Assembly: GCF_000758625.1 (NCBI RefSeq)
Contig: NZ_CP009283.1
Location: forward strand, 6,583,501-6,647,500
Length of the DNA: 64,000 nt
Source of the DNA: Paenibacillus sp. FSL R7-0273
GTDB lineage: Bacteria; Bacillota; Bacilli; Paenibacillales; Paenibacillaceae
Direction: 5' to 3'
Part shown: one piece after another, positions 41,332-50,306 of the stretch
Layout of the letters: every line of letters begins with the position of its first letter
Position numbering within the stretch: the stretch's first letter is position 1
Made by a program: the position numbers and the translations under genes
Notes under the pieces: model-generated
Seen by the model: the letters and a program-made list of their open reading frames with translations, nothing else
What the model was told of the DNA's origin: nothing
Database searches by the model: none

Positions 41332-41691
41332 TTACTTCACTTCTACGCCAGCGCCTGCTTCTTCCAATTTTGCTTTGGTAGCATCGGCTTCTTCTTTGCT
41401 TACTTTTTCTTTGATTGGCTTAGGAGCGTTGTCTACCAGGTCTTTAGCTTCTTTCAAGCCCAGGCCTGTGATTTCGCGAACGATCTTGATAACGTTGATC
41501 TTGGAAGCGCCAGCGCTTGTCAGGATTACGTCGAATTCGGATTGCTCTTCTTCTACTGCTGCAGCTGCACCGCCAACAGCTACTGGAGCTGCTGCAGTTA
41601 CACCGAATTCTTCTTCGATTGCTTTAACCAGTTCGTTCAGTTCCAGTACGCTCATGCCTTTAATTTCTTCTAAGATTGTTTCTTTGCTCAT
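41332..41691 (-). CDS. rplL: 50S ribosomal protein L7/L12
   Basis: 119 residues: N-terminal dimer domain [21 protein letters not shown], Ala-rich hinge [18 protein letters not shown]-terminal GTPase-factor domain [24 protein letters not shown]. Stalk protein present in several copies per ribosome. Follows rplJ by 65 nt. Confidence 0.99.
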   Translation of the reverse strand: MSKETILEEIKGMSVLELNELVKAIEEEFGVTAAAPVAVGGAAAAVEEEQSEFDVILTSAGASKINVIKIVREITGLGLKEAKDLVDNAPKPIKEKVSKEEADATKAKLEEAGAGVEVK

Positions 41692-41756
41692 GATTGAACC
41701 TCCATTTTATATTTAAATTTGTTTGTGTTCTTGATTACGAGACTAGAATCAAAGGC

Positions 41757-42260
41757 TTACGCGCTTTGTTCTTCCTTCTCAGCAACAGCTTTAACTGCAA
41801 GCGCGAAGTTGCGCATTGGAGCTTGAAGCACGCTAAGCAGCATGGAGAGCAAACCTTCGCGGGAAGGAAGTTCTGCCAGTGCTTTCAGTTGGTCCGCATC
41901 GATAACTTTGCCTTCAACAACGCCGCCCTTCAGTTTCAGAGCATCATTCTTCTTAGCGAAGTCGTTCAAAATCTTGGCTGCTACTACCGCATCAGTTTCA
42001 CTGAATGCTACTGCTGTAGGGCCAGTTAGAACTGCATCCAGTTCAGTCAGCTCAGCAGCTGCAGTCGCACGACGCACCAATGAGTTTTTCAGAACTTGAA
42101 AGTCAACGCCAGCTTCACGAAGCTGCTTACGCAGTTCAGTTACCTGGGCAACGTTCAATCCGCGGTAGTCCGCAACAACAGTAGAGATACTGTTCTGCAG
42201 TTTGCCGGTAACAACATCAACCGCATCCTGTTTAGCTTGGATTACTTTTGCATTTGCCAA
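41757..42260 (-). CDS. rplJ: 50S ribosomal protein L10
   Basis: 167 residues from a TTG start ([15 protein letters not shown]) with AGGAGG 9 nt upstream. Contains [21 protein letters not shown] and the long C-terminal helix that binds L7/L12 dimers. L10 autoregulates its operon through the leader located directly upstream. Confidence 0.97.
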   Translation of the reverse strand: MANAKVIQAKQDAVDVVTGKLQNSISTVVADYRGLNVAQVTELRKQLREAGVDFQVLKNSLVRRATAAAELTELDAVLTGPTAVAFSETDAVVAAKILNDFAKKNDALKLKGGVVEGKVIDADQLKALAELPSREGLLSMLLSVLQAPMRNFALAVKAVAEKEEQSA

Positions 42261-42288
42261 TTGTATACACCTCCTGAAAATTTATGTG

Positions 42289-42460
42289 ACGGCGTCTTTT
42301 CCGAAAAATCCCCGCCGTTCCTACGCAGGCATCAGAAAAGCCTCCGCAGAATCACGAAGGCTTGATAAAAGGAAGATAACTCAGGCAGCGCCCGGCACTT
42401 CTTATTTCTATCACAACACCTCGGTAGGGAATTAAGCCTTACGGCACCTACTGTCTACGG
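42289..42460 (-). promoter_or_regulatory. L10 leader RNA with terminator-like hairpins
   Basis: Minus strand GTAGACAGTAGGTGCC (42443-42458) and CCTACCGAGGTG (42417-42428) form the core seen in Bacillota L10 leaders. Downstream a hairpin AAGCCT...AGGCTTTTCT (42335-42364) looks like an intrinsic terminator, and ACGGCG/CGCCGT (42289-42318) another stem near the ribosome site. This suggests attenuation of rplJL by L10(L12)4. Confidence 0.75.
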
Positions 42461-42546
42461 TAAGCATATTCAAGTTCAAGAATGATCACCTTAAAGTTCA
42501 CAACTGTTATAGATTATCAAAGATGACTCGAAGAGTCAACCCCTAA

Positions 42547-43239
42547 TTATCTGAAAGCAGCTGCATTTACACGAGCGCTAGGTCCCATAGTGGACGAAAT
42601 TGCGATGCCTTTAAGGTATACACCTTTAGCAGCAGCTGGTTTCGCACGGTTCAGAGCGTCCATAAGAGCTTTAAGATTTTCGTTCAATTGTTCAGGAGCA
42701 AAGGACACTTTGCCGATAGGCGCGTGAATTTGACCTGCTTTATCGAGACGGTATTCGATTTTACCGGCTTTGATTTCTTGCACAGCCTTGGTAACGTCGA
42801 AAGTAACTGTACCTGCTTTAGGGTTAGGCATAAGGCCCTTACCACCGAGCAGACGACCCAGTTTACCGACTTCGCTCATCATATCAGGTGTAGCTACGCA
42901 GACATCGAATTCAAACCAGCCCTGTTGGATTTTGTTGATCATGTCCTGATCGCCAACATAATCCGCACCGGCAGCTTCCGCTTCCTTCGCTTTTTCACCT
43001 TTTGCAAATACAAGCACGCGCTGTGTTTTGCCTGTGCCGTGTGGCAGGACAACTACACCACGAACTGCTTGGTCTTGTTTACGCGGGTCTACACCCAGAC
43101 GAACTGCTGCTTCAACGGTTTCGTCGAATTTGGCAGTTGCCGCCTTTTTCACAAGCTCTACAGCTTCTGAAGGCTCGTAAGTTGCTTCGCTGTTGATCAG
43201 CTTAGCAGATTCCAGGTATTTCTTACCATGTTTAGCCAT
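42547..43239 (-). CDS. rplA: 50S ribosomal protein L1
   Basis: 230 residues from [21 protein letters not shown], with GGAGGAAC upstream; the 15-residue longer reading is not supported. Two-domain L1 with [19 protein letters not shown] and [14 protein letters not shown]. Forms the L1 stalk and may repress its own mRNA (see the site ahead of rplK). Confidence 0.97.
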   Translation of the reverse strand: MAKHGKKYLESAKLINSEATYEPSEAVELVKKAATAKFDETVEAAVRLGVDPRKQDQAVRGVVVLPHGTGKTQRVLVFAKGEKAKEAEAAGADYVGDQDMINKIQQGWFEFDVCVATPDMMSEVGKLGRLLGGKGLMPNPKAGTVTFDVTKAVQEIKAGKIEYRLDKAGQIHAPIGKVSFAPEQLNENLKALMDALNRAKPAAAKGVYLKGIAISSTMGPSARVNAAAFR

Positions 43240-43320
43240 GAAAATGTTCCTCCTTTGTGGTGTTAGCGGAAATTCCTCCCACATATTGCGGTCATGAATG
43301 ACCGGTTCATCGAATACATA

Positions 43321-43746
43321 TTAGTCTTCGATTGTGATACCCATCGAGCGGGCAGTACCTTCAACCATACGCATTGCAGCTTCAACAGATGCAGCGTTAA
43401 GGTCAGGCATTTTTGTTTCGGCGATTTCACGAACCGCTGCGCGGCCGAGCTTCGCTACTTTTTTCTTGTTTGGTTCACCGGATCCTTTTTCTACTTTAGC
43501 AGCAATGCGAAGCAGAACGGCAGCCGGAGGAGTTTTAGTGATGAAAGTAAAGGAACGGTCTTCAAACACTGTAATTTCAACCGGGATGATCAGACCAGCC
43601 TGGTCAGCAGTACGAGCGTTGAATTCCTTACAGAATGCCATGATGTTGACACCTGCTTGACCTAACGCCGGACCTACTGGAGGCGCTGGATTCGCTTTCC
43701 CTGCAGGAATCTGCAGTTTCACCATTTTAATAACTTTTTTAGCCAT
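43321..43746 (-). CDS. rplK: 50S ribosomal protein L11
   Basis: 141 residues: [30 protein letters not shown], then RNA-binding C-terminal domain. Part of the GTPase centre and of RelA activation. AAGGAGGTGTCACTC precedes ATG. Confidence 0.98.
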   Translation of the reverse strand: MAKKVIKMVKLQIPAGKANPAPPVGPALGQAGVNIMAFCKEFNARTADQAGLIIPVEITVFEDRSFTFITKTPPAAVLLRIAAKVEKGSGEPNKKKVAKLGRAAVREIAETKMPDLNAASVEAAMRMVEGTARSMGITIED

Positions 43747-43770
43747 GAGTGACACCTCCTTGCAAAAATA

Positions 43771-43802
43771 GTGGTATTCGAACGCTTATCGCGTTCTCCC
43801 AC
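43771..43802 (-). promoter_or_regulatory. Candidate L1-binding autoregulatory element upstream of rplK
   Basis: Minus strand GTGG-GA-GAACGC-GATAA-GCGTTC-GAATA-CCAC: an outer 4-bp stem, an asymmetric internal loop and an inner 6-bp stem, 23-56 nt before the rplK start. It resembles the L1 target that mimics 23S rRNA in L11-L1 operons of other bacteria. Confidence 0.5.
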
Positions 43803-43820
43803 AAGAAACCCTTGACACTG

Positions 43821-44354
43821 TTATATTTTCTCCACTTGAGTGAAATCCAACTCCAGCGGGGTTTCCCGTCCAAACATGTTGACATGCACTTTGATCTTGC
43901 TCTTGTCGGCCAAAATTTCTTCCACAGAGCCCACGAAATTCGCAAAAGGCCCAACCATAATACGTACGGATTCCTTAATTTCGAAATCAATCTTCGCTTT
44001 AGGTTCAACCATGCCCATATGCTTCAGAATTTGTTCAACTTCTTCCGGAAGCAAAGCGGTAGGCTTGGAGCCGGAACCTGTCGAACCGACAAATCCGGTA
44101 ACGCCCGGCGTATTGCGGACAACATACCATGAATCATCAGTCTGAACCATTTCAACCAAAACATAACCGGGGTAAACTTTACGCATAACGGTTTTTTTCT
44201 TACCGTCTTTGTTTACCAATTCCTCTTCCATAGGAACAAGAACGCGGAATATTTTGTCTTCCATGCCCATGGACTCAACGCGTTTTTCCAAATTGGCCTT
44301 AACCTTATTCTCATACCCGGAATAGGTATGAACAACATACCATCTTTTTTCCAT
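43821..44354 (-). CDS. nusG: Transcription termination/antitermination factor NusG
   Basis: 177 residues. NGN domain EKRWYVVHTYSGYENKVKANLEKRV, linker, then C-terminal KOW SVRIMVGPFANFVGSVEEI. Couples RNA polymerase with Rho or S10. Lies between secE and rplK. Confidence 0.98.
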   Translation of the reverse strand: MEKRWYVVHTYSGYENKVKANLEKRVESMGMEDKIFRVLVPMEEELVNKDGKKKTVMRKVYPGYVLVEMVQTDDSWYVVRNTPGVTGFVGSTGSGSKPTALLPEEVEQILKHMGMVEPKAKIDFEIKESVRIMVGPFANFVGSVEEILADKSKIKVHVNMFGRETPLELDFTQVEKI

Positions 44355-44375
44355 ACCAAGCCACCTTGGACCTCT

Positions 44376-44567
44376 CTAAATAATCGCTTCAATTGCAGCG
44401 GAAATAATGATGTCCAGAACCCAGAAGTAAACAGCGACAACTACAATAGTACCGAGAACGATCATTGTATAGTTCTTCAGCTCTTTACGGCTAGGCCAGC
44501 GAACTTTTTTAAGTTCACTCCAGCTCTCAGTGAAAAAGGAAAACAGAGACTTGAAACTACGTTTCAC
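44376..44567 (-). CDS. secE: Protein translocase subunit SecE
   Basis: 63 residues from GTG: short amphipathic helix FTESWSELKKVRWPSRKELKNYT and one membrane segment (about residues 34-60). The minimal single-span SecE of Gram-positive bacteria, partner of SecY encoded at 13541-14839. Confidence 0.96.
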   Translation of the reverse strand: MKRSFKSLFSFFTESWSELKKVRWPSRKELKNYTMIVLGTIVVVAVYFWVLDIIISAAIEAII

Positions 44568-44587
44568 GCCGACTACACCTCCAAAGA

Positions 44588-44737
44588 CTATCTGGTTTCG
44601 CGATGAGGAGTTTGCTCGTTACAGAACTTGCAAAATTTCTTCATCTCCAAGCGGTCGGGGTGATTTCGCTTGTTTTTAGTTGTCGCATAGTTTCTTTGTT
44701 TGCAACTTGTACAAGCCAAAGTGATAATTACCCGCAT
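44588..44737 (-). CDS. rpmG: 50S ribosomal protein L33 (zinc-binding form)
   Basis: 49 residues read by eye: [40 protein letters not shown] and EQTPHRETR. Two CxxC pairs (CTSC, CKFC) mark the zinc form. GGGAGGTGCACATC precedes ATG. First gene of the rpmG-secE-nusG unit, 20 nt ahead of secE. Confidence 0.95.
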   Translation of the reverse strand: MRVIITLACTSCKQRNYATTKNKRNHPDRLEMKKFCKFCNEQTPHRETR

Positions 44738-44833
44738 GATGTGCACCTCCCGAAGACGTACTTCTAACTGTTAAATTAGAAGACGCAAATATTGATCCTA
44801 AAAAAAACCCGCGAATTTAGGCCTACCTAAAAC

Positions 44834-44863
44834 ACTTTAGCATAATGTCAACGTCTGTGTCAA
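44834..44863 (-). promoter_or_regulatory. Sigma-A promoter of rpmG-secE-nusG
   Basis: Minus strand TTGACA, 18 bp, extended TGC-TAAAGT; start near 44827. The leader then contains TTTAGG-TAGG-CCTAAA and eight T a few bases later. The remainder of the 366-nt gap to sigH (44864-45060) shows no gene. Confidence 0.7.
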
Positions 44864-45060
44864 CGAAAGAATTGCCCTATCGCGCTGGGTAATTCCGGGT
44901 TTGTAATCGTGCGCCGCGTGTTGTCCTGGTTCTGCCTTTTTTCAAGCTGAACGCTGTTATTCCCTATACATTATGGAGCATTCCGACTGTGCGTAAACCT
45001 GTTATAACCGTCAGCGTCCAAATTCCCGTCAAATGAAGATACAGAAGCTATCAAAACACT

Positions 45061-45086
45061 AAAAAAAGACTCGATGTCCGAGCCTT
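45061..45086 (-). terminator. Terminator of sigH
   Basis: Minus strand GGCTCG-GACAT-CGAGTC followed by seven T, 18 nt past the sigH stop. Confidence 0.85.
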
Positions 45087-45103
45087 TCATTAACATTATA
45101 TCA

Positions 45104-45748
45104 TTAATTGTCACGCACTTCCAGATATCTTTCCAGCTTCCGCTTGACCCGCTGCAATGCGTTGTCAATAGACTTCACATGACGCTTCAGGTCCTCTGCA
45201 ATCTCCTGATAGGAGCGTCCGTCCAGATAAAGCATCAGCACCTTGCGCTCAAGATCGCTGAGAATTTCAGCCATCTTATCTTCCAGTCCGATAAATTCCT
45301 CCTGGTTGATAATCAGCTCTTCCGGATCCAGCACCTGGGTGCCGCAGATCACATCCATCAATGTCCGGTCGGAATCCTCATCGTAGATGGGCTTGTCCAA
45401 GGAAACGTAGGAGTTAAGCGGAATATGCTTCTGGCGGGTAGCTGTCTTAATCGCGGTTATAATCTGGCGGGTAATGCAAAGCTCGGCAAACGCCTTGAAT
45501 GAAGAGAGCTTGTCACCTTTGAAGTCACGGATTGCCTTATACAGGCCAATCATGCCTTCCTGCACAATATCTTCCCGGTCAGCACCGATCAAGAAATAAG
45601 AACGGGCTTTAGCGCGTACGAAATTACGGTACTTGTTAATTAAGTGTTCCAATGCGCCACTGTCGCCACCACGGAAGATCTCGACAATTTCTTCATCACT
45701 TATGAAATCATACTCGGAAAGCATTATTTCCTTGAGGTCGACACTCAC
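45104..45748 (-). CDS. sigH: RNA polymerase sigma factor SigH (sigma-30)
   Basis: 214 residues from GTG (MSVDLKEIMLSEYDF) with GGGGGGA 7 nt upstream. Region 2 NFVRAKARSYFLIGADREDIVQEGMIGLYKAIRDF is nearly identical to B. subtilis SigH; region 4 ERKVLMLYLDGRSYQEIAEDL. Directs early sporulation and transition-phase genes. Own sigma-A promoter 60 nt upstream. Confidence 0.97.
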   Translation of the reverse strand: MSVDLKEIMLSEYDFISDEEIVEIFRGGDSGALEHLINKYRNFVRAKARSYFLIGADREDIVQEGMIGLYKAIRDFKGDKLSSFKAFAELCITRQIITAIKTATRQKHIPLNSYVSLDKPIYDEDSDRTLMDVICGTQVLDPEELIINQEEFIGLEDKMAEILSDLERKVLMLYLDGRSYQEIAEDLKRHVKSIDNALQRVKRKLERYLEVRDN

Positions 45749-45806
45749 CAAGAATCCCCCCGGCTGCAACGCAAGACACATCGTTACTTCGCTAAAATAT
45801 AGGAAC

Positions 45807-45836
45807 AGTATATATTATGTTACCTTACAACGTCAA
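45807..45836 (-). promoter_or_regulatory. Promoter of sigH
   Basis: Minus strand TTGACG, 18 bp, TATACT; start near 45800. The AT-rich surroundings would fit AbrB control, which governs sigH in B. subtilis, but no site can be proven. Confidence 0.65.
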
Positions 45837-45904
45837 CCAGATATTGTCCAGAAAAAATCTTCTATAACAATTTTTGGGATTTCAGGCTTTGGGCTGCGTT
45901 ACAT

Positions 45905-46426
45905 TCACTGCCGGCGCCAGTCATCAAGCCGCTTGCGCATATCCGGCGGGAGTTTATCTTCCAGCGAATGGCGTCTGGAACTGATTCTTTCCGGTTCTAT
46001 CGCTTTTTTGACCAGCTTCTGGTTCTCTTCTATCTCCACCTTCAGTTCCCGGGCGGAAATGCGCAGTGCGCCTTGGGCAAAAATCACATGCTGCTCCACA
46101 AAATCGCTTGTCGCTACATAGATCTGCCGGCGCCGGTGGGTGAATTCGCCTACCAGCCGCTCGATGCATTCATCCGCTGTCTCCTTCTCCTTGGTGAAGA
46201 CCACCTGAACCTTCCCCTGTACAAAGGACCGTCCGAGTCCCGGAACACGGTAAGCATCGAACACGGCGATGACGCGCCGTCCGGTGAATGCCTGATAATC
46301 AGCCAGCATATCCAGAAGACGGTCACGCGCCTCCTGCATGCCGTTCAGCGAAAGAGCCGCAAGCTCAGGCCAGCCGCCTATCATATTGTAACCATCCACC
46401 AGCAGCACATCGCGCCAGTCAGCCAT
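45905..46426 (-). CDS. NYN-domain ribosome-associated endoribonuclease (Rae1/YacP)
   Basis: 173 residues. NYN/PIN nuclease fold: LLVDGYNMIGGWPEL, RRVIAVFDAYRVPG, VFTKEKETADECIERLVGE and YVATSDFVEQHVIF with the acidic catalytic residues. B. subtilis Rae1 cuts mRNA in the ribosomal A site. Starts 2 nt after rlmB, so coupled to it. Confidence 0.9.
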   Translation of the reverse strand: MADWRDVLLVDGYNMIGGWPELAALSLNGMQEARDRLLDMLADYQAFTGRRVIAVFDAYRVPGLGRSFVQGKVQVVFTKEKETADECIERLVGEFTHRRRQIYVATSDFVEQHVIFAQGALRISARELKVEIEENQKLVKKAIEPERISSRRHSLEDKLPPDMRKRLDDWRRQ

Positions 46427-46428
46427 AG

Positions 46429-47190
46429 CTATCCCTGCTGATGCCGGCGGCGCAGCACCTCATACATAATAACCCCGGCGGCAACCGATGCATTCAGGGA
46501 GTTGATCTTGCCGGCCATCGGAAGCTTGAGCAGCACATCGCATTTTTCGCGGATCAGCCGGCCTATGCCTTTATTCTCATTACCGATTACGACAGCTACG
46601 GGTCCTGTGAAAATATCCGATTCATACAGATTCTGATCGGTGGCGACATCAGTGCCAACCACCCAGACACCAAGCTCCTTAAGCCGGTCTATGGTCTGGC
46701 CGAGATTAGTGACCCGTGCAACCGGAACATATTCCACCGCACCCGCTGAGGTTTTGGAGACTGTTGCAGTAATTTGCGCAGACCGGCGCTTCGGAACAAT
46801 TACACCATGTACCCCGGTGCAGTCTGCTGTACGGAGAATAGAGCCCAGATTATGCGGGTCCTCAATTTCATCCAGCAAAATCAGAAACGGAGGCTCACCC
46901 TTGGCTGCGGCTGCAGCCAGTATATCTTCCACTTCGCTATAGGCAAAAGGTGCTGCCTGCGCCACAACCCCCTGATGCTGCACCCCGGGTGCAAGCTGAT
47001 CCAGCTTCCGCTTGTCCACATGCTGGATAACGATCCCCGCTTTACGCGCTTCCGCGATGATCGGCGCGGTCAAATGCTTCTGCGCCGTCTCAGCGACCCA
47101 GATTTTATTCAGTGTACGGCCAGCGCGCAGCGCTTCAAGCACCGAATGCTTGCCGGCCAGTATTTCCTCTTCCGTCCTTACTTCTTCCAT
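46429..47190 (-). CDS. rlmB: 23S rRNA (guanosine-2'-O-)-methyltransferase RlmB (TrmH family)
   Basis: 253 residues from MEEVRTEEEILAGKHSVLEAL with AGGAGG upstream; the longer reading is not used. L30e-like N-domain and SPOUT fold with knot motifs DPHNLGSILRTADC, VIGNENKGIGRLIREKCD and SLNASVAAGVIMYEVLR. Modifies the P-loop guanosine of 23S rRNA. Confidence 0.94.
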   Translation of the reverse strand: MEEVRTEEEILAGKHSVLEALRAGRTLNKIWVAETAQKHLTAPIIAEARKAGIVIQHVDKRKLDQLAPGVQHQGVVAQAAPFAYSEVEDILAAAAAKGEPPFLILLDEIEDPHNLGSILRTADCTGVHGVIVPKRRSAQITATVSKTSAGAVEYVPVARVTNLGQTIDRLKELGVWVVGTDVATDQNLYESDIFTGPVAVVIGNENKGIGRLIREKCDVLLKLPMAGKINSLNASVAAGVIMYEVLRRRHQQG

Positions 47191-47224
47191 GTTGTTGCCT
47201 CCTGTTTTATAGCTGTACACGGCC

Positions 47225-47662
47225 TCACTTGGACCGGTTCATCATGTACTCAATACTGCTATGGACCAGCTCCTGAATTCTTGTCTGCTGTCCCGTGTAA
47301 TATAAATGTCCAATCAGGCATTCAAAAGCTGTCGCATGGCGATATTCCAGCACATCGGCATTCTTGGGAATTGTACCTGATTTGGCGTTGCGCCCCTGGC
47401 GGGCAACATCCTTCTCCTCATCGGTCAGCTGCGGCTCCAGATAAGCAAGGATCGTACTCTGTGCTTTGGCGGAGACGAGCCCGGTGGCTGTGCGGTGCAG
47501 GTGATTCGGCCGCAGGTTCGGCAGAGAAATCAAATATTGCCGTACGGCGACTTCATAAATGGCATCACCGGCATAAGCAAGCACAATCGGCGAGAGCAGC
47601 CGGGCCGGCTGCGAAGGTGCATAAGGGAACCATGCCCCGTCTATATTAAACCCGCCGCTCAT
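47225..47662 (-). CDS. mrnC: Mini-ribonuclease III
   Basis: 145 residues: an RNase III catalytic domain without the dsRNA-binding domain. Signature LAYAGDAIYEVAVRQYL and catalytic late motif ATAFECLIGHLYYTG with Glu. Matures 23S rRNA ends in B. subtilis. Start at an ATGA overlap with the cysS stop; a GTG four codons upstream (47674) is an alternative. Confidence 0.93.
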   Translation of the reverse strand: MSGGFNIDGAWFPYAPSQPARLLSPIVLAYAGDAIYEVAVRQYLISLPNLRPNHLHRTATGLVSAKAQSTILAYLEPQLTDEEKDVARQGRNAKSGTIPKNADVLEYRHATAFECLIGHLYYTGQQTRIQELVHSSIEYMMNRSK

Positions 47663-49065
47663 TTGCGCCGCCACCGCATGCCCTGCGGAGTATCCTCCAG
47701 CAGGATGCCGAGACTGTTAAGCTCATCACGGATTTCATCGGACCGGCCCCAGTTCTTGTTCTTGCGGGCTTCTGCACGTTCGGCAATCAGGCGCTCAATT
47801 TCTTCGGTCGCAGCCTCGGCCTCAACCTCAGGTGTCAGGCGGAGTACAGCATTCATTTCGCCAAAAGTCTTCAGCAGCGCCGCAAAATCAGCAGAAGCGG
47901 CGTCGGTCTTGGCCAGCGTCTGATTCGCCAGGCTTACCCAGTCGAATACTGCAGTGATAGCATCCGGCGTGTTGAAGTCATCCTGCATTCTTGCATGGAA
48001 GCTGCTGATAATAGCGGCCAGCCGCTCAGCAACAGCTGCACTCGCTTCCCCATCTGCCCCTTCGGGAGCCAGCTCGAGACGGTGCTTCACATTGCTCTCG
48101 GCAAGAGCGATCCGTTCCGCACTCTTTTCAGCAGATAATAACGCCTCTTCTGTGAAGTTGAGCGGATTACGGTAATGGCTTGAGAGCATAAAGTAACGGA
48201 TTGCAGCCGCTTTGAAGCGTGCCCGGATGTCCTTCACAAGCAGACCGTTGCCCAGCGATTTCGACATTTTCTCCTCACCGATATTGAGGAAGCCGTTGTG
48301 CATCCAATAATTCGACAATGGCTTGCCGGTCAAGGCTTCCGTCTGTGCGCATTCGCATTCATGGTGCGGGAACTGCAGATCCTGCCCGCCTCCGTGGATA
48401 TCAATAGTCTCACCCAGGTATTCGCGCACCATAGCCGAGCACTCGATATGCCAGCCCGGACGCCCGTTGCCCCACGGACTGTGCCAATGCACTTCACCCG
48501 GCTTAGCTGCCTTCCAGAGTACAAAATCCTCCTGATTCTCTTTACGGGAATCCACTTCAATCCGGATGCCGAAATGCAGCTCCTCGAGATTCTGGCGGGA
48601 CAGCTTGCCGTAATCAGCAAACTTGCCGGTGCGGTAATACACATCTCCGCCGTTCTCATAGGCATAGCCCTTCTCTTCAAGCTCCTTAATGAACTCGATA
48701 ATCATGTCCATGCTTTCCGTAACACGCGGATTCATGGTTGCCGGCTTTACGCCAAGTCCGGTCAGATCCTCCTGATAAGCACTAATAAACATTTCTGCAA
48801 CTTCCGCTACAGTAATATTCATTTCCTCCGCTTTACGGATCATTTTGTCATCCACGTCGGTAAAGTTGGTCAGATAACGCACTTCATTACCGAGCGCCTC
48901 CAGATAGTTACGGACCATATCAAAAACAATAACCGGTCTGGCATTTCCGATATGCATATAACCGTAGACTGTGGGTCCGCATACGTACATTTTGACCTTA
49001 TCCGGCTCCTGCGGTACAAAGACCTCTTTAGCACGTGTCATAGTGTTGTAGATTTGCAAAGCCAT
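47659..49065 (-). CDS. cysS: Cysteinyl-tRNA synthetase
   Basis: 468 residues from [20 protein letters not shown]-like [10 protein letters not shown], Zn-associated [27 protein letters not shown] in [10 protein letters not shown], and a C-terminal DALR/anticodon part ending MRWRRK. A 17-residue longer reading lacks a site. Partner of cysE in a cysteine-linked operon behind a T-box. Confidence 0.97.
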   Translation of the reverse strand: MALQIYNTMTRAKEVFVPQEPDKVKMYVCGPTVYGYMHIGNARPVIVFDMVRNYLEALGNEVRYLTNFTDVDDKMIRKAEEMNITVAEVAEMFISAYQEDLTGLGVKPATMNPRVTESMDMIIEFIKELEEKGYAYENGGDVYYRTGKFADYGKLSRQNLEELHFGIRIEVDSRKENQEDFVLWKAAKPGEVHWHSPWGNGRPGWHIECSAMVREYLGETIDIHGGGQDLQFPHHECECAQTEALTGKPLSNYWMHNGFLNIGEEKMSKSLGNGLLVKDIRARFKAAAIRYFMLSSHYRNPLNFTEEALLSAEKSAERIALAESNVKHRLELAPEGADGEASAAVAERLAAIISSFHARMQDDFNTPDAITAVFDWVSLANQTLAKTDAASADFAALLKTFGEMNAVLRLTPEVEAEAATEEIERLIAERAEARKNKNWGRSDEIRDELNSLGILLEDTPQGMRWRRK

Positions 49066-49119
49066 TTCTGTTCCCAATCCTTTCTGTTGTCCCCGGTTTC
49101 GTTCGAACGCCGGCAATCT

Positions 49120-49812
49120 TTAAATTTCATAATCTCCGATATACTGCTGGCTTTCCAGCCTCCGCTGCTCCGCCTTCTGTTTATCCTCATTACCCATCTG
49201 CTCGCGGAGCTCCTCAATTTCCTTCTGCAGAAACCGCAGGGAATCAATGAGCGGATCGGGCATTTTGGTATGATCCAGCCGGTCGGATACCCGTTCCCCG
49301 TTACGCTTGACTACCCGTCCCGGATTGCCGACCACTGTACTGTTGTTGGGTACCTCCCGCAGTACGACCGCGTTAGAGCCTATATTGGAATTATCACCGA
49401 TCCGGAACGATCCCAGTACTTTTGCCCCGGAACCGATAACGACATTGTTGCCGACCGTCGGATGGCGTTTGCCTTTTTCCTTACCTGTTCCGCCAAGAGT
49501 CACCCCTTGATAGATGATAACATCATCACCGATCTCACAGGTTTCACCGATGACAATGCCCATCCCGTGGTCTATAAACAGCCTGCTGCCGATCCGGGCC
49601 CCGGGATGAATCTCCACACCGGTCATAAATCTGCTGATCTGCGAAACAATCCGGGCCAGTGTAAAGCACCGGCGTGTGTAAAAGGAGTGGGCTATTCTGT
49701 GAGCCCATATCGCGTGAAGTCCGGCATAGGTAAAAACAACCTCGAATTTGCTCCGCGCCGCGGGATCGTTGTCGAATACTGCCCGGATATCCGACTTTAT
49801 ATGCTTAAACAT
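49120..49812 (-). CDS. cysE: Serine O-acetyltransferase CysE
   Basis: 230 residues. N-terminal helical part FKHIKSDIRAVFDNDPAARSK and left-handed beta-helix hexapeptides: TGVEIHPGARIGSRLFIDHGMGIVIGETCEIGDDVIIYQGVTLGG (given as GVEIHPGARIG, DHGMGIVIGET, QGVTLGGTGKEKGKRHP). Makes O-acetylserine for cysteine synthesis. ATG at 49812 has GAGGGG 7 nt upstream; GTG three bases earlier is possible. Confidence 0.96.
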   Translation of the reverse strand: MFKHIKSDIRAVFDNDPAARSKFEVVFTYAGLHAIWAHRIAHSFYTRRCFTLARIVSQISRFMTGVEIHPGARIGSRLFIDHGMGIVIGETCEIGDDVIIYQGVTLGGTGKEKGKRHPTVGNNVVIGSGAKVLGSFRIGDNSNIGSNAVVLREVPNNSTVVGNPGRVVKRNGERVSDRLDHTKMPDPLIDSLRFLQKEIEELREQMGNEDKQKAEQRRLESQQYIGDYEI

Positions 49813-49933
49813 CACGTTTCCCCTCTTCTTGGCTCCGCCGCCTCCTGTTTACAGGTACGCCAGGCGAAGGTAGTATCCAACCAGCTTACTAATACACCAG
49901 CTGCAAGTGCACTGCATTCCCCTTATATTCCGA

Positions 49934-50247
49934 CAAAAAACGCCTCTGCAGCTCATAGCTGCAGAGGCGTCTAACCGCGGTTCCACTCTGCTCGGATTGT
50001 GCATCACCGTCTGCGCCCATTCCGGCCTGCGTCTGATGCTATCCCTCTTGCGTTAATAACGGCAACGTACCCGGCACAGCCTAACGCTCCTCTGATGGAA
50101 CCGCTCAGCCGCACAGCTCACAGGCGCATATTCTGCGGTTGACAAGTGAATAACTCCCAGCCACAAAGGAAATCTGCCCTTCGCGGTTATTCTCTCTGGT
50201 AATTGTCCTTACACGCATACTTTTCCTGATCACAGCTATTACAATAT
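49934..50247 (-). promoter_or_regulatory. T-box riboswitch ahead of cysE-cysS
   Basis: The minus strand contains the T-box AGAGTGGAACCGCGGT (49974-49989) followed by a terminator ACGCCTCTGCAGCT-ATG-AGCTGCAGAGGCGT then six T (49934-49970). Upstream are stem I features (AGAGAGA bulge, GACAA/TTGTC and GAATAAC/GTTATTC stems). Location matches the cysteine T-box of B. subtilis. A TGC triplet near 50126 is a possible specifier; this was not proven by folding. Confidence 0.88.
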
Positions 50248-50253
50248 GTCTCT

Positions 50254-50282
50254 ATCTTAGCGAAAAGAACCTGTACTGACAA
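50254..50282 (-). promoter_or_regulatory. Sigma-A promoter of the cysE T-box transcript
   Basis: Minus strand TTGTCA, 17 bp, TAAGAT; start near 50247. It lies just downstream of the gltX stop, so cysE can be transcribed independently of gltX. Confidence 0.75.
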
Positions 50283-50306
50283 GGGTTATACGCTGCTGTC
50301 TGCAGC

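Noticed and set aside
48298..49974. 558-codon frame opposite cysE and cysS
   Set aside because: Very long, but it is the reverse strand of two clear enzymes with conserved motifs; composition is that of an antisense shadow.
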